DNA from: Fibrobacter sp.
GTDB lineage: Bacteria; Fibrobacterota; Fibrobacteria; Fibrobacterales; Fibrobacteraceae
Assembly (NCBI RefSeq): GCF_017545445.1
Contig: NZ_JAFWOM010000059.1
Location: 1-64,000, forward strand
DNA: 64,000 nucleotides
Direction: 5' to 3'
Within the stretch, counting starts at the first letter, position 1; each line of letters begins with the position of its first letter. Below are positions 23,526 to 32,771 of the stretch, piece after piece. Position numbers and translations under genes: made by a program. The notes under the pieces were generated by a model. It was not told where the DNA came from, did no database searches, and saw only the letters and a list, made by a program, of their open reading frames with translations.

Positions 23526-26171
23526 ATGGGTTTTAAAATGTTTGGTCCGCGTGCTGCTATGTCAGCATTCTTCTTAGGTGCAGCCGTTGCAAACGCCGCT
23601 GTTCAGGCTACGTTCTATGTAGCTCCTGATGGTAGCGATACGAACAAGGGAACAAAAGAAGCTCCCTTCAAGACTATTACTCAGGCCCAGAAGGCTGTGC
23701 GTGAAATCAACGGCACCATGACGGGCGATATCGAAGTGATTTTACGCGAAGGAACTTACGCGCTCCCTGCAACAGTTAACTTTACCGAAGCCGATGGCGG
23801 TAAAGACGGTCATTACGTGCGTTATAAAGCCGCTGATGGCGAAAATCCGCTCATTACGGGTGGTATGCCGGTTACGGGCTGGACCATTCATGACGAAAAG
23901 AACAACATTTGGAAGGCCGAAGGCGTCGATGGTCGATTCCGTCAGTTGTATGTAAACGGCAAGAAGGCTGTTCGTGCTTGCTTCCCCAATGCGATTGATG
24001 CAAAGGAAAAGGGCAACGGCGGCTTTGATCACGATTTCGTGCGTCTTACGAAGGTGGACTCTACGGGCCGCGCCTTTGATGTTTCTGCGGACTACGTCAA
24101 GAATATCAAGAACATTGAGGATGTTGAAATCCATTTGATGATTGCCTGGGCCGAAAGCATCTTGCGATTGGAAAAGGTTCAAGTGAACGGTGGGACTGCA
24201 AAACTCATTCCCAAGGATCCTGAACGTACCAAGTTGTTCCACCGTGCTTACCCCATGCTCGGAACTGCCTTCATGAGTAATCCTCCCAAGCAGCAGGTTT
24301 TCTATCTAGAAAATTCCTACGATTTGCTTGACGCTCCGGGTGAATGGTATCTGGATGAAAAGAATAGTGTACTTTATTATAAACCCCGTACTGGCGAAAA
24401 CATGGCTACGGCCAATGTGGTTGCTCCCCGCCTCAATACCATGTTCAACGTTTTAGGTAAGGACACCAAGAACAAAGTTGGTTATATGTCTTTTGAAGGC
24501 TTGAACTTTGCTCATTCCAACTATACTCGCCCCAGTGAAGAAGGTTTTTTGGATTTGCAGGCAGCAAACTTCAACGTGGATGTCCTTCCGGATCCTGGTC
24601 GCGGAAATTGGGAAAGGTTGAATAGCAACAAGTATTTGCTGTGGCGTCCCGATGCCGGCTTCCGTGTTGAAAACGCTCACCATTTCTTGGTCAAGAACTG
24701 CACCTTTACGCAAATGGCCGCAACTGGCCTTGACTTTGTGTCGGGAACGAACGATGACGTGATCGAAGGCAACGTGTTCTATGAAATTGGCGCTGCTGGT
24801 ATTATGCTTGGCAAGTTCTATCAGGACTCCACGACCGAAATTCATATCGCTTACAATCCGAAGGACAAGGATGAAATCAGTACACGTGATACCATTCGCA
24901 ACAACCTCGTGACCAACGTGACGAACGAACACCAGGGCGCTGTGGGTATCGGTGCTGGCTATCCGCGCTATGTGGTGATTGAAAACAACGAAATTTCCTA
25001 CACTTACTACTCTGGAATTTCCCTTGGGTTTGGCTGGACCAAAGACCAAACCGCTATGACGAACAACCATGTCAATAAGAACAACATTCATCATATTTCT
25101 CGTTTGCTCTGCGATTCCGGTCCGATTTACACTTTGAGTAATCAGGGTACGGGCAGTGAAATCAAGGAAAACTATCTCCACGATTACAGTGCCTCCAAGT
25201 GGTCTGATTACTGGGTTCTCCCGATTTACCTCGACGAAGGTTCTAGTGGCTTTACGGTCGAAAACAATTCCTACAAAAACGCTCCGAGTGGTGTTGGCCG
25301 TAATCAGCCGGGCCAGTTTACGGAACGCAACAACGGTGGCTATATCGAGTCAGTTGCTGCTGCTGCGGGTCTCCAAGGTGAATTCAAGAAAATCGGTGAA
25401 AAAATCAACAACATTCCGCTTGCAGATTTCTCCAATACTGTTCCGCAGACGGCCTTTGTCGAAAACATGACGATTCCGGGCATGATTGAAATGGAAAATT
25501 ACGATGAAGGCGGCCAGAGCGTTTCCTTCAACGACAAGGATTTTGTGAATGAAGGCAATGTCTATCGCGAAGACGGCGTGGATGTTGTTGGACTTGGCTG
25601 CTCCGATACGCTCAACACGAAGGACTGCAAGGGCTATGCCATTGGCTTTACGCAGGCTGGCGAATGGATGGAATACACTGTGAAAGTAACTGAAGCTGGT
25701 GAATACGCATTCCTTGCGAATGTGGCATCGGGCCTCGAAGGCTCTAGCTTCCGCCTCTTCATGGATGGCAAGGCGATTAGCGACACTGTTGCGGTTCCGC
25801 AAGGTGCTGACTGGAATACATACGGTTTTGTCGATGGCAAGACGACTGCGCTTGAGGCGGGCGAACATGTGCTCCGCGTGGCGATTACGGGAACTTATCT
25901 GAACATCGACTGGATTAAGTTCGGCAAGAGCAAAGATGACCTCATGTCCATCAAGCCGAATGTCCGTTACGGTTTCAATATGGATATCTCACGAAGCTCT
26001 ACGTTTAACGTCTTTGATATCCGTGGTCATCGTGTTGGAACAATTCATTTGATGGGCGTGCCGACGACAAGCTCTGTGCTCCAGCAGATGCATGCGAAGA
26101 ACTTTAAATCTGGTGTTTATTTTGTCCAAAGCACAAACAAGAGCTTTGGCAAGATGGTTCAAGTAAAGTAA
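23526..26171 (+). CDS. Right-handed beta-helix glycosidase (GH141-like) with CBM6 and basic C-terminal domain
   Basis: A secreted 881-residue protein. The ATG at 23526 follows GAGGCTAGGT; a GTG 12 nt earlier would overlap it. After a signal peptide (about 1-25) the sequence YVAPDGSDTNKGTKEAPF and the later RQLYVNGKKAVRAC are characteristic of the beta-helix enzymes classed in GH141. Described members include an alpha-L-fucosidase acting on pectin and a xylanase. The helix coils run to about residue 620 (NNEISYTYYSGIS and similar N-rich turns). CBM6 spans about 646-803 with an inserted Cys pair, followed by the basic C-terminal domain (NVFDIRGHRVG, GVYFVQS). The next gene starts 22 nt downstream, so the two form an operon. 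The family is likely; the substrate is unknown. Confidence 0.65.
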   Translation: MGFKMFGPRAAMSAFFLGAAVANAAVQATFYVAPDGSDTNKGTKEAPFKTITQAQKAVREINGTMTGDIEVILREGTYALPATVNFTEADGGKDGHYVRYKAADGENPLITGGMPVTGWTIHDEKNNIWKAEGVDGRFRQLYVNGKKAVRACFPNAIDAKEKGNGGFDHDFVRLTKVDSTGRAFDVSADYVKNIKNIEDVEIHLMIAWAESILRLEKVQVNGGTAKLIPKDPERTKLFHRAYPMLGTAFMSNPPKQQVFYLENSYDLLDAPGEWYLDEKNSVLYYKPRTGENMATANVVAPRLNTMFNVLGKDTKNKVGYMSFEGLNFAHSNYTRPSEEGFLDLQAANFNVDVLPDPGRGNWERLNSNKYLLWRPDAGFRVENAHHFLVKNCTFTQMAATGLDFVSGTNDDVIEGNVFYEIGAAGIMLGKFYQDSTTEIHIAYNPKDKDEISTRDTIRNNLVTNVTNEHQGAVGIGAGYPRYVVIENNEISYTYYSGISLGFGWTKDQTAMTNNHVNKNNIHHISRLLCDSGPIYTLSNQGTGSEIKENYLHDYSASKWSDYWVLPIYLDEGSSGFTVENNSYKNAPSGVGRNQPGQFTERNNGGYIESVAAAAGLQGEFKKIGEKINNIPLADFSNTVPQTAFVENMTIPGMIEMENYDEGGQSVSFNDKDFVNEGNVYREDGVDVVGLGCSDTLNTKDCKGYAIGFTQAGEWMEYTVKVTEAGEYAFLANVASGLEGSSFRLFMDGKAISDTVAVPQGADWNTYGFVDGKTTALEAGEHVLRVAITGTYLNIDWIKFGKSKDDLMSIKPNVRYGFNMDISRSSTFNVFDIRGHRVGTIHLMGVPTTSSVLQQMHAKNFKSGVYFVQSTNKSFGKMVQVK

Positions 26172-26193
26172 AAACTGGGATAAGGAGTGTAAT

Positions 26194-28269
26194 ATGAAAC
26201 TGAATAAAATTTTGCCGATTGCGTTTGGGCTTGGCTTTGCCGTGAGCGCATTTGCTGAAAACCCGATTATCCAGACGTACTATTCGCCTGATCCGGCTCC
26301 GGTCGTGTTTGGCGACACCGTCTGCGTCTATACCGGTAACGATGAAGGCGGTCATTTCTTTACCATGCATGGTTGGCGTGTTTCTTGCACCACTGATATG
26401 GTGAACTGGACCGATATGGGCGAACTCATCCTTTCGAACGAAAGTTTCGGTGGCAACGCCAAGAAGAACGGTGACTGGGCTGCTCAAGTCGTCCGCCGCA
26501 ATGGCAAGTATTATTATTACGTGACCGTCGAATCGACTCGCGGTGGTCGTGCCATTAACGTTGCCGTGGCCGACAAGCCCGAAGGTCCGTTCAAGGATGC
26601 ACGTAACGGTCAGCATTTGGCAGGCCCGAACTGGGACTACATCGACCCGACTGTATGGATTGATGATGACGGACAAGCGTGGCTCTACTGGGGCAACCCG
26701 AAGCTTTATTACTGCCCCCTCAAGGAGAACATGATTGAATGCGCAAGCGAAATCAAGGTGACGGATATGAGCCGTGGTTTTGGCCCGTCCGGTTCTGTCT
26801 ATACCGAAGGTCCGTGGATCCACAAGCGCGACAAGAAGTATTACATGATTTACGCTTCTCATGGCGTGCCCGAAAAGATTTCTTACTCTACCAGTGATTC
26901 TCCGACGGGTCCGTGGAAATGGGGCGGCATCATCATGGATCAGGGGAATAACACTGCATTCACGAACCACTCCGGCCTCATTGATTTCAAGGGGCGCAGC
27001 TTCTTCTTCTATCACAACCAGAAGAACGTGAACGGCGGCGGCTATAGCCGTTCTACCGCAGTTGAAGAATTCACCTGGAATGCAGACGGCACGATTCCGA
27101 CGATTAAATCCACGAATGACGGTGTCAAGAAGCCTATCAAGAATCTCGACCCGTTCGAACGCGTCGAAGCCGAAACCAAGTCTTGGGTGGGTGGCATTGC
27201 AGTTGATAAACCGCGCGACCCCGAAGGCGGCAACTATACCATCATCAAGCATGTGGCAAAGCAGGGCGACAACGTCTATCTGACCAACATGGGCTCGAAC
27301 TTCTATACAAAGGTTCGCTCCGTGGATATGGGCGATGGCGCAGACAAGATTATCGTTTGCACGAGAGGCAAGGCTGGCAAGATTGAACTCCACGCCAAGT
27401 CTGAAAATGGTGCGACTCTTGCGACTATCGATGTGCCTGCAAGCGACAGCTGGCAAGAAAATTCATTTGACTTGAAGGATGCCGCTGGCGTTGAAGACTT
27501 GTTCTTCGTCGTCAAGCAGGGCGGTTTCGATTTCGACTACTGGTACATGGAAAGTGAAAAGTCCGCTGTTCCGCAAACGGCTTACAATGGCAAGGTTGCT
27601 GCAATTCCGGGTAAAATCGAAGCCGAAAACTATGACGAAGGTGGCCACAACAAAGCCTTCTACGATAACGACCGTGCAAATCAGGGCGGCGCCTATCGCG
27701 AAGACGAAGTCGATATCGTGCAAATCGATTCTACGGACAAGTCTAAAGGCTACGCTCTCGGTTACACTGAAGATGGCGAATGGGTTGAATACACCGTCAA
27801 CAACGAAGCCGCTGCCGAATACACGGTTCAGTTGAACATGGCGACTGCCTCAGAAGATGTGGGCGTTCAGTTGTTCATTGACGACAAGGAAATTACCGAT
27901 GTCATCAAGGCCGAAAAGGGCGAAGACTGGTCCACTTATTCGACGGTTACTGCGAAGACAAAGGAAATTGCGAAGGGCGAACATGTGCTCAAGATGAAAA
28001 TCGTCGGCAACTTCGTGAATGTTGATTGGATCAAGTTCTGCAAGGAAGCTGATTGCAAGGATAACGTCGGCATCCGCACGGCTCGCGTGAATCTTCAAAT
28101 TCCTGAAAAAATCTACGCTGTATTCGGCATGACGGGCAAGTTCCTCGGCAATGTCGAAGTCAACGGCCAGAGCATTGCGAAGTCCATCCGCTCCGCAGGC
28201 TTTACCCCAGGAGTCTATATGGTCCGCAGCGCAGGGCAATCCAAGACTTTCCGCGTGCTGGTGAAGTAA
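26194..28269 (+). CDS. GH43 arabinofuranosidase/xylosidase with two CBM6 modules and basic C-terminal domain
   Basis: A secreted 691-residue enzyme with an AAGGAG site before ATG 26194. A signal peptide (about 1-21) leads to a GH43 propeller (about 22-310). The base Asp lies in SPDPAPV, a second Asp in DYIDPTVWIDDDG and the acid in YTEGPWIHKRD. A first CBM6-like module (about 318-455, FERVEAETKSW ... FDYWYME) is of the type fused to many GH43 arabinofuranosidases. A second CBM6 (about 467-622, IPGKIEAENYDEGG) is the Fibrobacter type, and the basic C-terminal domain ends the protein (AVFGMTGKFLG, GVYMVRS). It is cotranscribed with the beta-helix enzyme and followed by a terminator. The likely task is removal of arabinose from arabinoxylan or arabinan. 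Confidence 0.85.
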   Translation: MKLNKILPIAFGLGFAVSAFAENPIIQTYYSPDPAPVVFGDTVCVYTGNDEGGHFFTMHGWRVSCTTDMVNWTDMGELILSNESFGGNAKKNGDWAAQVVRRNGKYYYYVTVESTRGGRAINVAVADKPEGPFKDARNGQHLAGPNWDYIDPTVWIDDDGQAWLYWGNPKLYYCPLKENMIECASEIKVTDMSRGFGPSGSVYTEGPWIHKRDKKYYMIYASHGVPEKISYSTSDSPTGPWKWGGIIMDQGNNTAFTNHSGLIDFKGRSFFFYHNQKNVNGGGYSRSTAVEEFTWNADGTIPTIKSTNDGVKKPIKNLDPFERVEAETKSWVGGIAVDKPRDPEGGNYTIIKHVAKQGDNVYLTNMGSNFYTKVRSVDMGDGADKIIVCTRGKAGKIELHAKSENGATLATIDVPASDSWQENSFDLKDAAGVEDLFFVVKQGGFDFDYWYMESEKSAVPQTAYNGKVAAIPGKIEAENYDEGGHNKAFYDNDRANQGGAYREDEVDIVQIDSTDKSKGYALGYTEDGEWVEYTVNNEAAAEYTVQLNMATASEDVGVQLFIDDKEITDVIKAEKGEDWSTYSTVTAKTKEIAKGEHVLKMKIVGNFVNVDWIKFCKEADCKDNVGIRTARVNLQIPEKIYAVFGMTGKFLGNVEVNGQSIAKSIRSAGFTPGVYMVRSAGQSKTFRVLVK

Positions 28270-28305
28270 TAAAATGTGACGAATATAGTACAAAGTTGTT
28301 AAATC

Positions 28306-28342
28306 TAACATGGCCTCATTGTTGGGACCATGTTATTTTTTT
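28306..28342 (+). terminator. Intrinsic terminator after the GH141-like/GH43 operon
   Basis: TAACATGG pairs perfectly with CCATGTTA around a 14-nt loop, followed by seven T. Confidence 0.8.
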
Positions 28343-28398
28343 ATATTGTAAGTAATAAAATAAATTAGGGTTGTATGGTTATAGTGTAGGAGGAATAT

Positions 28399-30399
28399 GT
28401 GGAAATTAAATTTCTACGTGTATTTTTTTTATGGCTTGTTACTATTGGAATTATTTTCGCGCGAACGGATTCGGTAGCGTCCTCTGTCCGTGTTTTGCCG
28501 CCTCATTCTATCATAAACTTTTCGCAGGCCGGCGAATCGGTAGAACTCTCTTGCAATATTGAATTAGACGGTAGCGTTTCGTATCAATGGTATAGAAGCG
28601 AATCTAATTCTAATGTATCGGGCATGGCTCTTGATGGAGCGAATTCCTCCCACTATATTACGGAACCTTTTCTCAATAAGGAATTTCGTTTTTATTATTG
28701 TGTTGCAACATCTTCTGAGGGTGTAAGTAAATCTTCGAAAGTCTTTGTTGTTGCCTATACGGGTTTGCCAACGGTTAGAATCAATACCCTTAATGGGGAA
28801 GAACCGAGTGCCGAATATGCTTATGCTGCAGAAAATTCTTATGGTCGTAGCATAACCAATGTGACGAAGTCTCCTGCATCGATGCAAATTGTTGACAGTA
28901 GTGGTAATCTTGTCTATGAAAGTGGAGAATATAAGTATAAGGCTAGCGGTCTTACGATAAAACTTCGTGGTAATACAAGTGCTGTCGTGGGTGGAAAATC
29001 TTCTTATAAGTTAAAATTGCAAAAGAAGGCCGATTTACTAGCTCCTTTGATTTCGCGCAGCGGAAAATCTTTTCAAGATAAAGAGTGGATATTGCACAAG
29101 ACTGCGACAACGCTTGGACATGTCATCGGTTTCACTGTTTGCGATATTGCTGGTGTACCGTGGACCCCTAAGTATGCTTTTGTAAATGTTGTCATCAATA
29201 ACGATTACCGTGGTCTGTATTTGCTTATGGAATCGGTAAATCGCAGTGAATCGAGGGCTGATGTGTCCGAAAGTGGGTATATCATTGAACGGGATGCGTA
29301 TTGGTGGAATGAAAATGTCAAGTTTGTAACACCGCTCTATAATCAAAAATTTACTTTTAAGTATCCCGATGATGACGATGTTTCGGAAGAACAGTTGTCG
29401 TACATAGAAGAATATATGAATATGCTAGAACAGCATATGGGTGATGGCTCGTATGACGATTATATTGATGTAAAAAGTTTTGCTCGATGGCTGTTGGTAC
29501 ATGATTTTTTAGGATCGTGGGATGCTGCTGGATCGAATATATTCATGTCGAAGTATGACGCAACGGAAAAGACAAAACTCCGTATGCTGACCAATTGGGA
29601 TTTCGACTCGAATTTTATGCAAGAAGGAAAATGGTCAGTTCAGCATAATGACGAACGTATTTACGCCGCTTCGATGTTTAAAAGCTTTAATAGAACTTTT
29701 GCTAATATGTACAGGGACTTATACGATAGTATTGCGCCAGTCTTATGGAGCACTCTTGAAAAAAAATTGAAAAAATTGCAAGAAGCCTTAGGTGTGCAAA
29801 TAAATTTATCGCGTTATTGTGAATTTTTTCGTTGGAATGTTGATGGGGTTAGTTCTGTGGAATACGATATTTGGTGTGCTAAAAAATGGTTTGAGTCGCG
29901 GAATATATGGCTAAAAAATGCGATTGAAAATAAACATGCTGTTTTGTATGAACTAAATGGAGGTGCATTTGATACTCATGATGCTATTCCTGATTCTATC
30001 AATTTTTTAGACCGTATTGAAATTCCTCAACCGCAACGGCGAGGATATATTTTTGCGGGGTGGACGCGTGAACTTGAAATGATTCCTCAAAAAGATTTTG
30101 TTTTATATGGCTATAATGTGGCCGACAGTGTTAAATTGACTGCTAATTGGATACTGGACGTTTATCCTATCAAAAAAATTGATGAGGACATGTCATTGAA
30201 TATGGATGAATTCGTAGGCAAGGAACGATTTTCTGTTGAAGTATTCAGTGTGATTGGTTCGTTTTTGGGATACATCTCGTTGTATAACGCAGAATTGCAT
30301 TTTATTATGAAAACGCTTAGGAATGCAGGATATGCAAATGGTGTATATATCCTTCGCAGCCAAGCCTTGCACATGAATCATCGAGTGCAGTTGAGATAA
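28399..30399 (+). CDS. Secreted CotH-like protein with Ig-like, InlB-type repeat and basic C-terminal domains
   Basis: The 666-residue product starts at GTG 28399, six nt after GGAGG. A signal peptide (about 1-21) is followed by an Ig-like domain (about 30-130, SYQWYRSES ... YYCVATS). The CotH-type kinase domain (about 150-430) shows LRGNTS followed by YKLKLQKK, WILHK, YRGLYLLMESVNR and NWDFDSNF. These match the substrate loop, core and metal-binding DxD of spore-coat kinase CotH. An InlB/Flg_new repeat (about 510-585, YELNGGAF ... GYIFAGWT) precedes the basic C-terminal domain (EVFSVIGSFLG, GVYILRS). CotH domains are common in surface proteins of cellulolytic bacteria, but their targets are unknown. 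The gene is clearly more AT-rich than the enzyme genes before it, which hints at a different history. Confidence 0.7.
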   Translation: MEIKFLRVFFLWLVTIGIIFARTDSVASSVRVLPPHSIINFSQAGESVELSCNIELDGSVSYQWYRSESNSNVSGMALDGANSSHYITEPFLNKEFRFYYCVATSSEGVSKSSKVFVVAYTGLPTVRINTLNGEEPSAEYAYAAENSYGRSITNVTKSPASMQIVDSSGNLVYESGEYKYKASGLTIKLRGNTSAVVGGKSSYKLKLQKKADLLAPLISRSGKSFQDKEWILHKTATTLGHVIGFTVCDIAGVPWTPKYAFVNVVINNDYRGLYLLMESVNRSESRADVSESGYIIERDAYWWNENVKFVTPLYNQKFTFKYPDDDDVSEEQLSYIEEYMNMLEQHMGDGSYDDYIDVKSFARWLLVHDFLGSWDAAGSNIFMSKYDATEKTKLRMLTNWDFDSNFMQEGKWSVQHNDERIYAASMFKSFNRTFANMYRDLYDSIAPVLWSTLEKKLKKLQEALGVQINLSRYCEFFRWNVDGVSSVEYDIWCAKKWFESRNIWLKNAIENKHAVLYELNGGAFDTHDAIPDSINFLDRIEIPQPQRRGYIFAGWTRELEMIPQKDFVLYGYNVADSVKLTANWILDVYPIKKIDEDMSLNMDEFVGKERFSVEVFSVIGSFLGYISLYNAELHFIMKTLRNAGYANGVYILRSQALHMNHRVQLR

Positions 30400-30414
30400 G
30401 ACGTTTTTTTATAC

Positions 30415-30472
30415 TGTCACCTCGGATTTGTCACCCTCGGAGCTGTCATTCTCGACCGAAGGGAGGGAATCC
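30415..30472. repeat. GTCAC/GTCATTCTCG intergenic repeat
   Basis: Three near-tandem units, TGTCACCTCGGATT, TGTCACCCTCGGAGC and TGTCATTCTCGACCGAAG, end in GGGAGGGAATCC. They match the GTCATCCTGA...GGATCC family seen near 9450, 23220 and 40825. Confidence 0.5.
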
Positions 30473-30514
30473 ATTATTTCTTATATTTGCATTTGTGCTG
30501 GGCATTTTTATTTA

Positions 30515-31810
30515 CTACAAAATAAATTCGTGTACTCTTGCGATTGCGTGCGCAATCTTTGCGGGTACTTCGTTCTGCTTGGCGAGTCGTGGCCACTGCT
30601 TTACGGCATCTTCAACTTCGGCAAGAATTTTCTTGTAACGACCCTGCTTCAATCCCGCGAACTTGGCGACAGCCTTGAAATCGTCTAGCGAAAATCCGCT
30701 GCGTTTCCCGTTGAATGTCATTTGGTGCGTTCCAGTCCATGCTCCTTGTGGATTGTAGGCGTACGTCATGTCGAATGCCGGTGCGAGTGTCCACACTCCG
30801 CGTTTATCCATCAAGAATCCGATGTTTTTCGCATGGTCGTCTTGGTTGCGAGCGCAAATGTTGAATGCTGCTCGGCGGTACATTTCTTCGAGCGCGTCAT
30901 AGCCAAGGCCAAGCCTTTTGATGACGTTGAACGCTTGTTCGTAACTATATGCTCCCGGCATGTTGAAATCGTAGTGTGCAATGCCGCAAAGCGATTGGTA
31001 ATGCAATTTCTTGCCGCTAGCAAGCCTATCGAATCGCCTCGTCATAAAATGCCTGTGGCCCGCACATTCGTACAATCTGCACTCCGTCATGTTGATGTCC
31101 GCAAGCTTTGCCATTTGCGAATAAGTGTATTCGATGGCCCCGTAGCCGAATAAATCTGCACTTTCTTTATCGCGGTTGTTCGCGACATCATCGAGTTTCA
31201 AAAGCCAATAGCCAAATCGTGGATCGGTCGCCACTTGCCCCGAACGCATTTCTCCGCTAGTTTCGTCGTAGGCTACAAGAATCTTTGCACGTGCGCCGCC
31301 AGCAGATGTGCCGACCCTAAGAATATCTTCGAAAGACTTGTTACCTTTTTTGCTGAGTACTTTTGTCGAAAAACGTTTGCGTTGGTTCAAAACCTCGGCT
31401 GCGAAAATTCGCAAATTCTCGATGTTCAAAGAATCGTCTGTTGTTGCATCTGGCCCTTGCAACGGCAAAAATTCCAGTGCTCCCATGCCTCGGTTCCCCG
31501 TATAGCACAAACGTTCGAGAGCGGTAAAGCTTTCGGGCGCACGCCCTTGTCGCAAAAGCCACGAGTCGATAATGCTGTTGCCAAATTTATCTGGGAGGCT
31601 GTCTGCGAAAAGTCCCGGCAATCCGTGGAAAGTTTTCGATAACATCGGGAACGAATAAATCTGCCTAGATACGGGCATGGCAATAGGTGAGGGCTCGATG
31701 CCTGCTCCGATAAAGTTCGGTGCATATTCGAAACGAGCGACGCTTTCGCCTTCCATCATCGAAAGCGCTCCAATTGTCGATCCCCAAAGTTTTACTTCTA
31801 CCGCAATCAT
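30515..31810 (-). CDS. hipA: HipA-type serine/threonine kinase toxin
   Basis: A 431-residue protein, close to the E. coli HipA length (440). It starts with the HipA N-terminal fold (VKLWGSTIGALSM, FADSLPDKFGN). The core shows VGTSAGGARAKI (ATP-binding region), HRHFMTRRFDR and the catalytic block NICARNQDDHAKN (about 318-330), then LAPAFDMTY for metal binding. HipA kinases phosphorylate targets such as glutamyl-tRNA synthetase, halting growth and causing persistence. The gene starts 9 nt after the stop of a HipB-type antitoxin, the usual order of such operons. No terminator is obvious after it. Confidence 0.9.
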   Translation of the reverse strand: MIAVEVKLWGSTIGALSMMEGESVARFEYAPNFIGAGIEPSPIAMPVSRQIYSFPMLSKTFHGLPGLFADSLPDKFGNSIIDSWLLRQGRAPESFTALERLCYTGNRGMGALEFLPLQGPDATTDDSLNIENLRIFAAEVLNQRKRFSTKVLSKKGNKSFEDILRVGTSAGGARAKILVAYDETSGEMRSGQVATDPRFGYWLLKLDDVANNRDKESADLFGYGAIEYTYSQMAKLADINMTECRLYECAGHRHFMTRRFDRLASGKKLHYQSLCGIAHYDFNMPGAYSYEQAFNVIKRLGLGYDALEEMYRRAAFNICARNQDDHAKNIGFLMDKRGVWTLAPAFDMTYAYNPQGAWTGTHQMTFNGKRSGFSLDDFKAVAKFAGLKQGRYKKILAEVEDAVKQWPRLAKQNEVPAKIAHAIARVHEFIL

Positions 31811-31819
31811 ATTGTACCG

Positions 31820-32236
31820 TTACTTGTCTTCGTCCCAAACCCAGGGAGTTTTGGGTGCGTCGTTGGCTTGGTTGTCTGCGTTATAATCGGTAGTGTTATC
31901 TGCAAGAATGTTTGTGTTGATTGCATTCTTGTGTGGCGAACTTGCTCGTTTGCGGTTCTTGGTTTTTCCCATGTACAAAAGCTGCATGGGCGAGGGCGAA
32001 TCGTCTGGGAAGATGCTTAAAAAGCTTTCGAGCATACCGCATGCACGCAGTACTTTGATGAAATTCACGACTTGTACGGAATCGCCGCGTTCAATGCGTT
32101 CGACGGTTCCTTTGCTTACTCCCGACTGTTTGGCGAGTTGTGCTTGCGTCCAGTTGTTCCGAATGCGGAAAGCTGCCAAACGTTTCCCGAGTAGCGTGAG
32201 TGCGGATTCATCGGTTTGTGCTGAGTATGCGTTCAT
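31820..32236 (-). CDS. hipB: HipB-type XRE antitoxin
   Basis: A 138-residue protein with a helix-turn-helix of the XRE kind at about 15-70 (LGKRLAAFRIRNNWTQAQLAKQSGVSK is the core, SGVSKGTVERIERG the recognition part). HipB binds its own promoter and neutralises HipA. The C-terminal tail (about 95-138) is Asn/Asp-rich and longer than in E. coli HipB (88 residues). The start has a perfect AAAAAGGAGG site, and a consensus promoter lies 27 nt upstream. Confidence 0.85.
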   Translation of the reverse strand: MNAYSAQTDESALTLLGKRLAAFRIRNNWTQAQLAKQSGVSKGTVERIERGDSVQVVNFIKVLRACGMLESFLSIFPDDSPSPMQLLYMGKTKNRKRASSPHKNAINTNILADNTTDYNADNQANDAPKTPWVWDEDK

Positions 32237-32262
32237 GTTCCCTCCTTTTTATTTGCTTAAAT

Positions 32263-32291
32263 AATATACTAAAAGTTGTTGAAAAAGTCAA
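32263..32291 (-). promoter_or_regulatory. Sigma-70-type promoter of hipBA
   Basis: On the minus strand, TTGACT, a 17-nt spacer and TATATT. The spacer end ACTTTTAG before TATATT resembles the promoter of the ATPase gene at 63324. Confidence 0.75.
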
Positions 32292-32334
32292 TTATTATCT
32301 ATTTAAATTTAATGAATAATATGTAGATTTACTA

Positions 32335-32362
32335 TTTAATTCTTTAAATTAAAAGAATTAAA
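32335..32362. repeat. AT-rich near-palindrome upstream of hipBA
   Basis: TTTAATTCTTTAA and TTAAAAGAATTAAA form an almost perfect inverted repeat about 45 bp upstream of the hipBA -35 box. It is a possible operator or merely AT-rich sequence. Confidence 0.35.
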
Positions 32363-32386
32363 TTTTATGAGATGTAAGCCATTTTT

Positions 32387-32420
32387 GATGGCGGTGTCAT
32401 GGTGGACTCGATCCGCCATC
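32387..32420. repeat. Hairpin repeat GATGGCGG / CCGCCATC
   Basis: Perfect 8-bp arms enclose TGTCATGGTGGACTCGAT. A related element, ATGGTGGACT ... TCCGCCATCTGT, occurs at 44201-44247, so this is a dispersed repeat. Confidence 0.5.
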
Positions 32421-32546
32421 TGTTCTCCTTGGCGTTGTATTTGTAATAGTTATAAAGTATATAAATCCTTTGCTTTTCGCCGATTGGTTGCCGTTTTTCG
32501 TGCAAAAATGATGCTTCTGTAAAAAGTAAGTTTTTAGGAATGTTTT

Positions 32547-32693
32547 TTGAGGCTTCTGCAGTTTGTGTGGTGCGAGAATGGTGAAATAAAACGGAATGAT
32601 GTTGATCGTAAGTTGAATGAGGATGAAATTAACTGTGATGATGCTTCCCAATTCATGCGAGAAGTGTGTGAAAGATTGAAATCTGAAGAATGA
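32547..32693 (+). pseudogene. Possible gene remnant (about 48 codons)
   Basis: An open stretch from a TTG reads as soluble, charged protein ending DASQFMREVCERLKSEE and then stops. Its composition looks coding, but there is no proper start or ribosome-binding site. The surrounding gap (32237-32771) is otherwise AT-rich and empty. It may be the 3' end of a lost gene. Confidence 0.25.
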
Positions 32694-32771
32694 ATGCTTT
32701 GTAAAGCGTCTCCATTTGTCGCATACTAAATCTATATTATAACTGTTCAATCACAGCAAAGGAGTATCACC

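Noticed and set aside
32397..32750. 117-codon minus-strand frame in the AT-rich gap
   Set aside because: Low-quality composition, no ribosome-binding site, and it crosses the hairpin repeat at 32387-32420.
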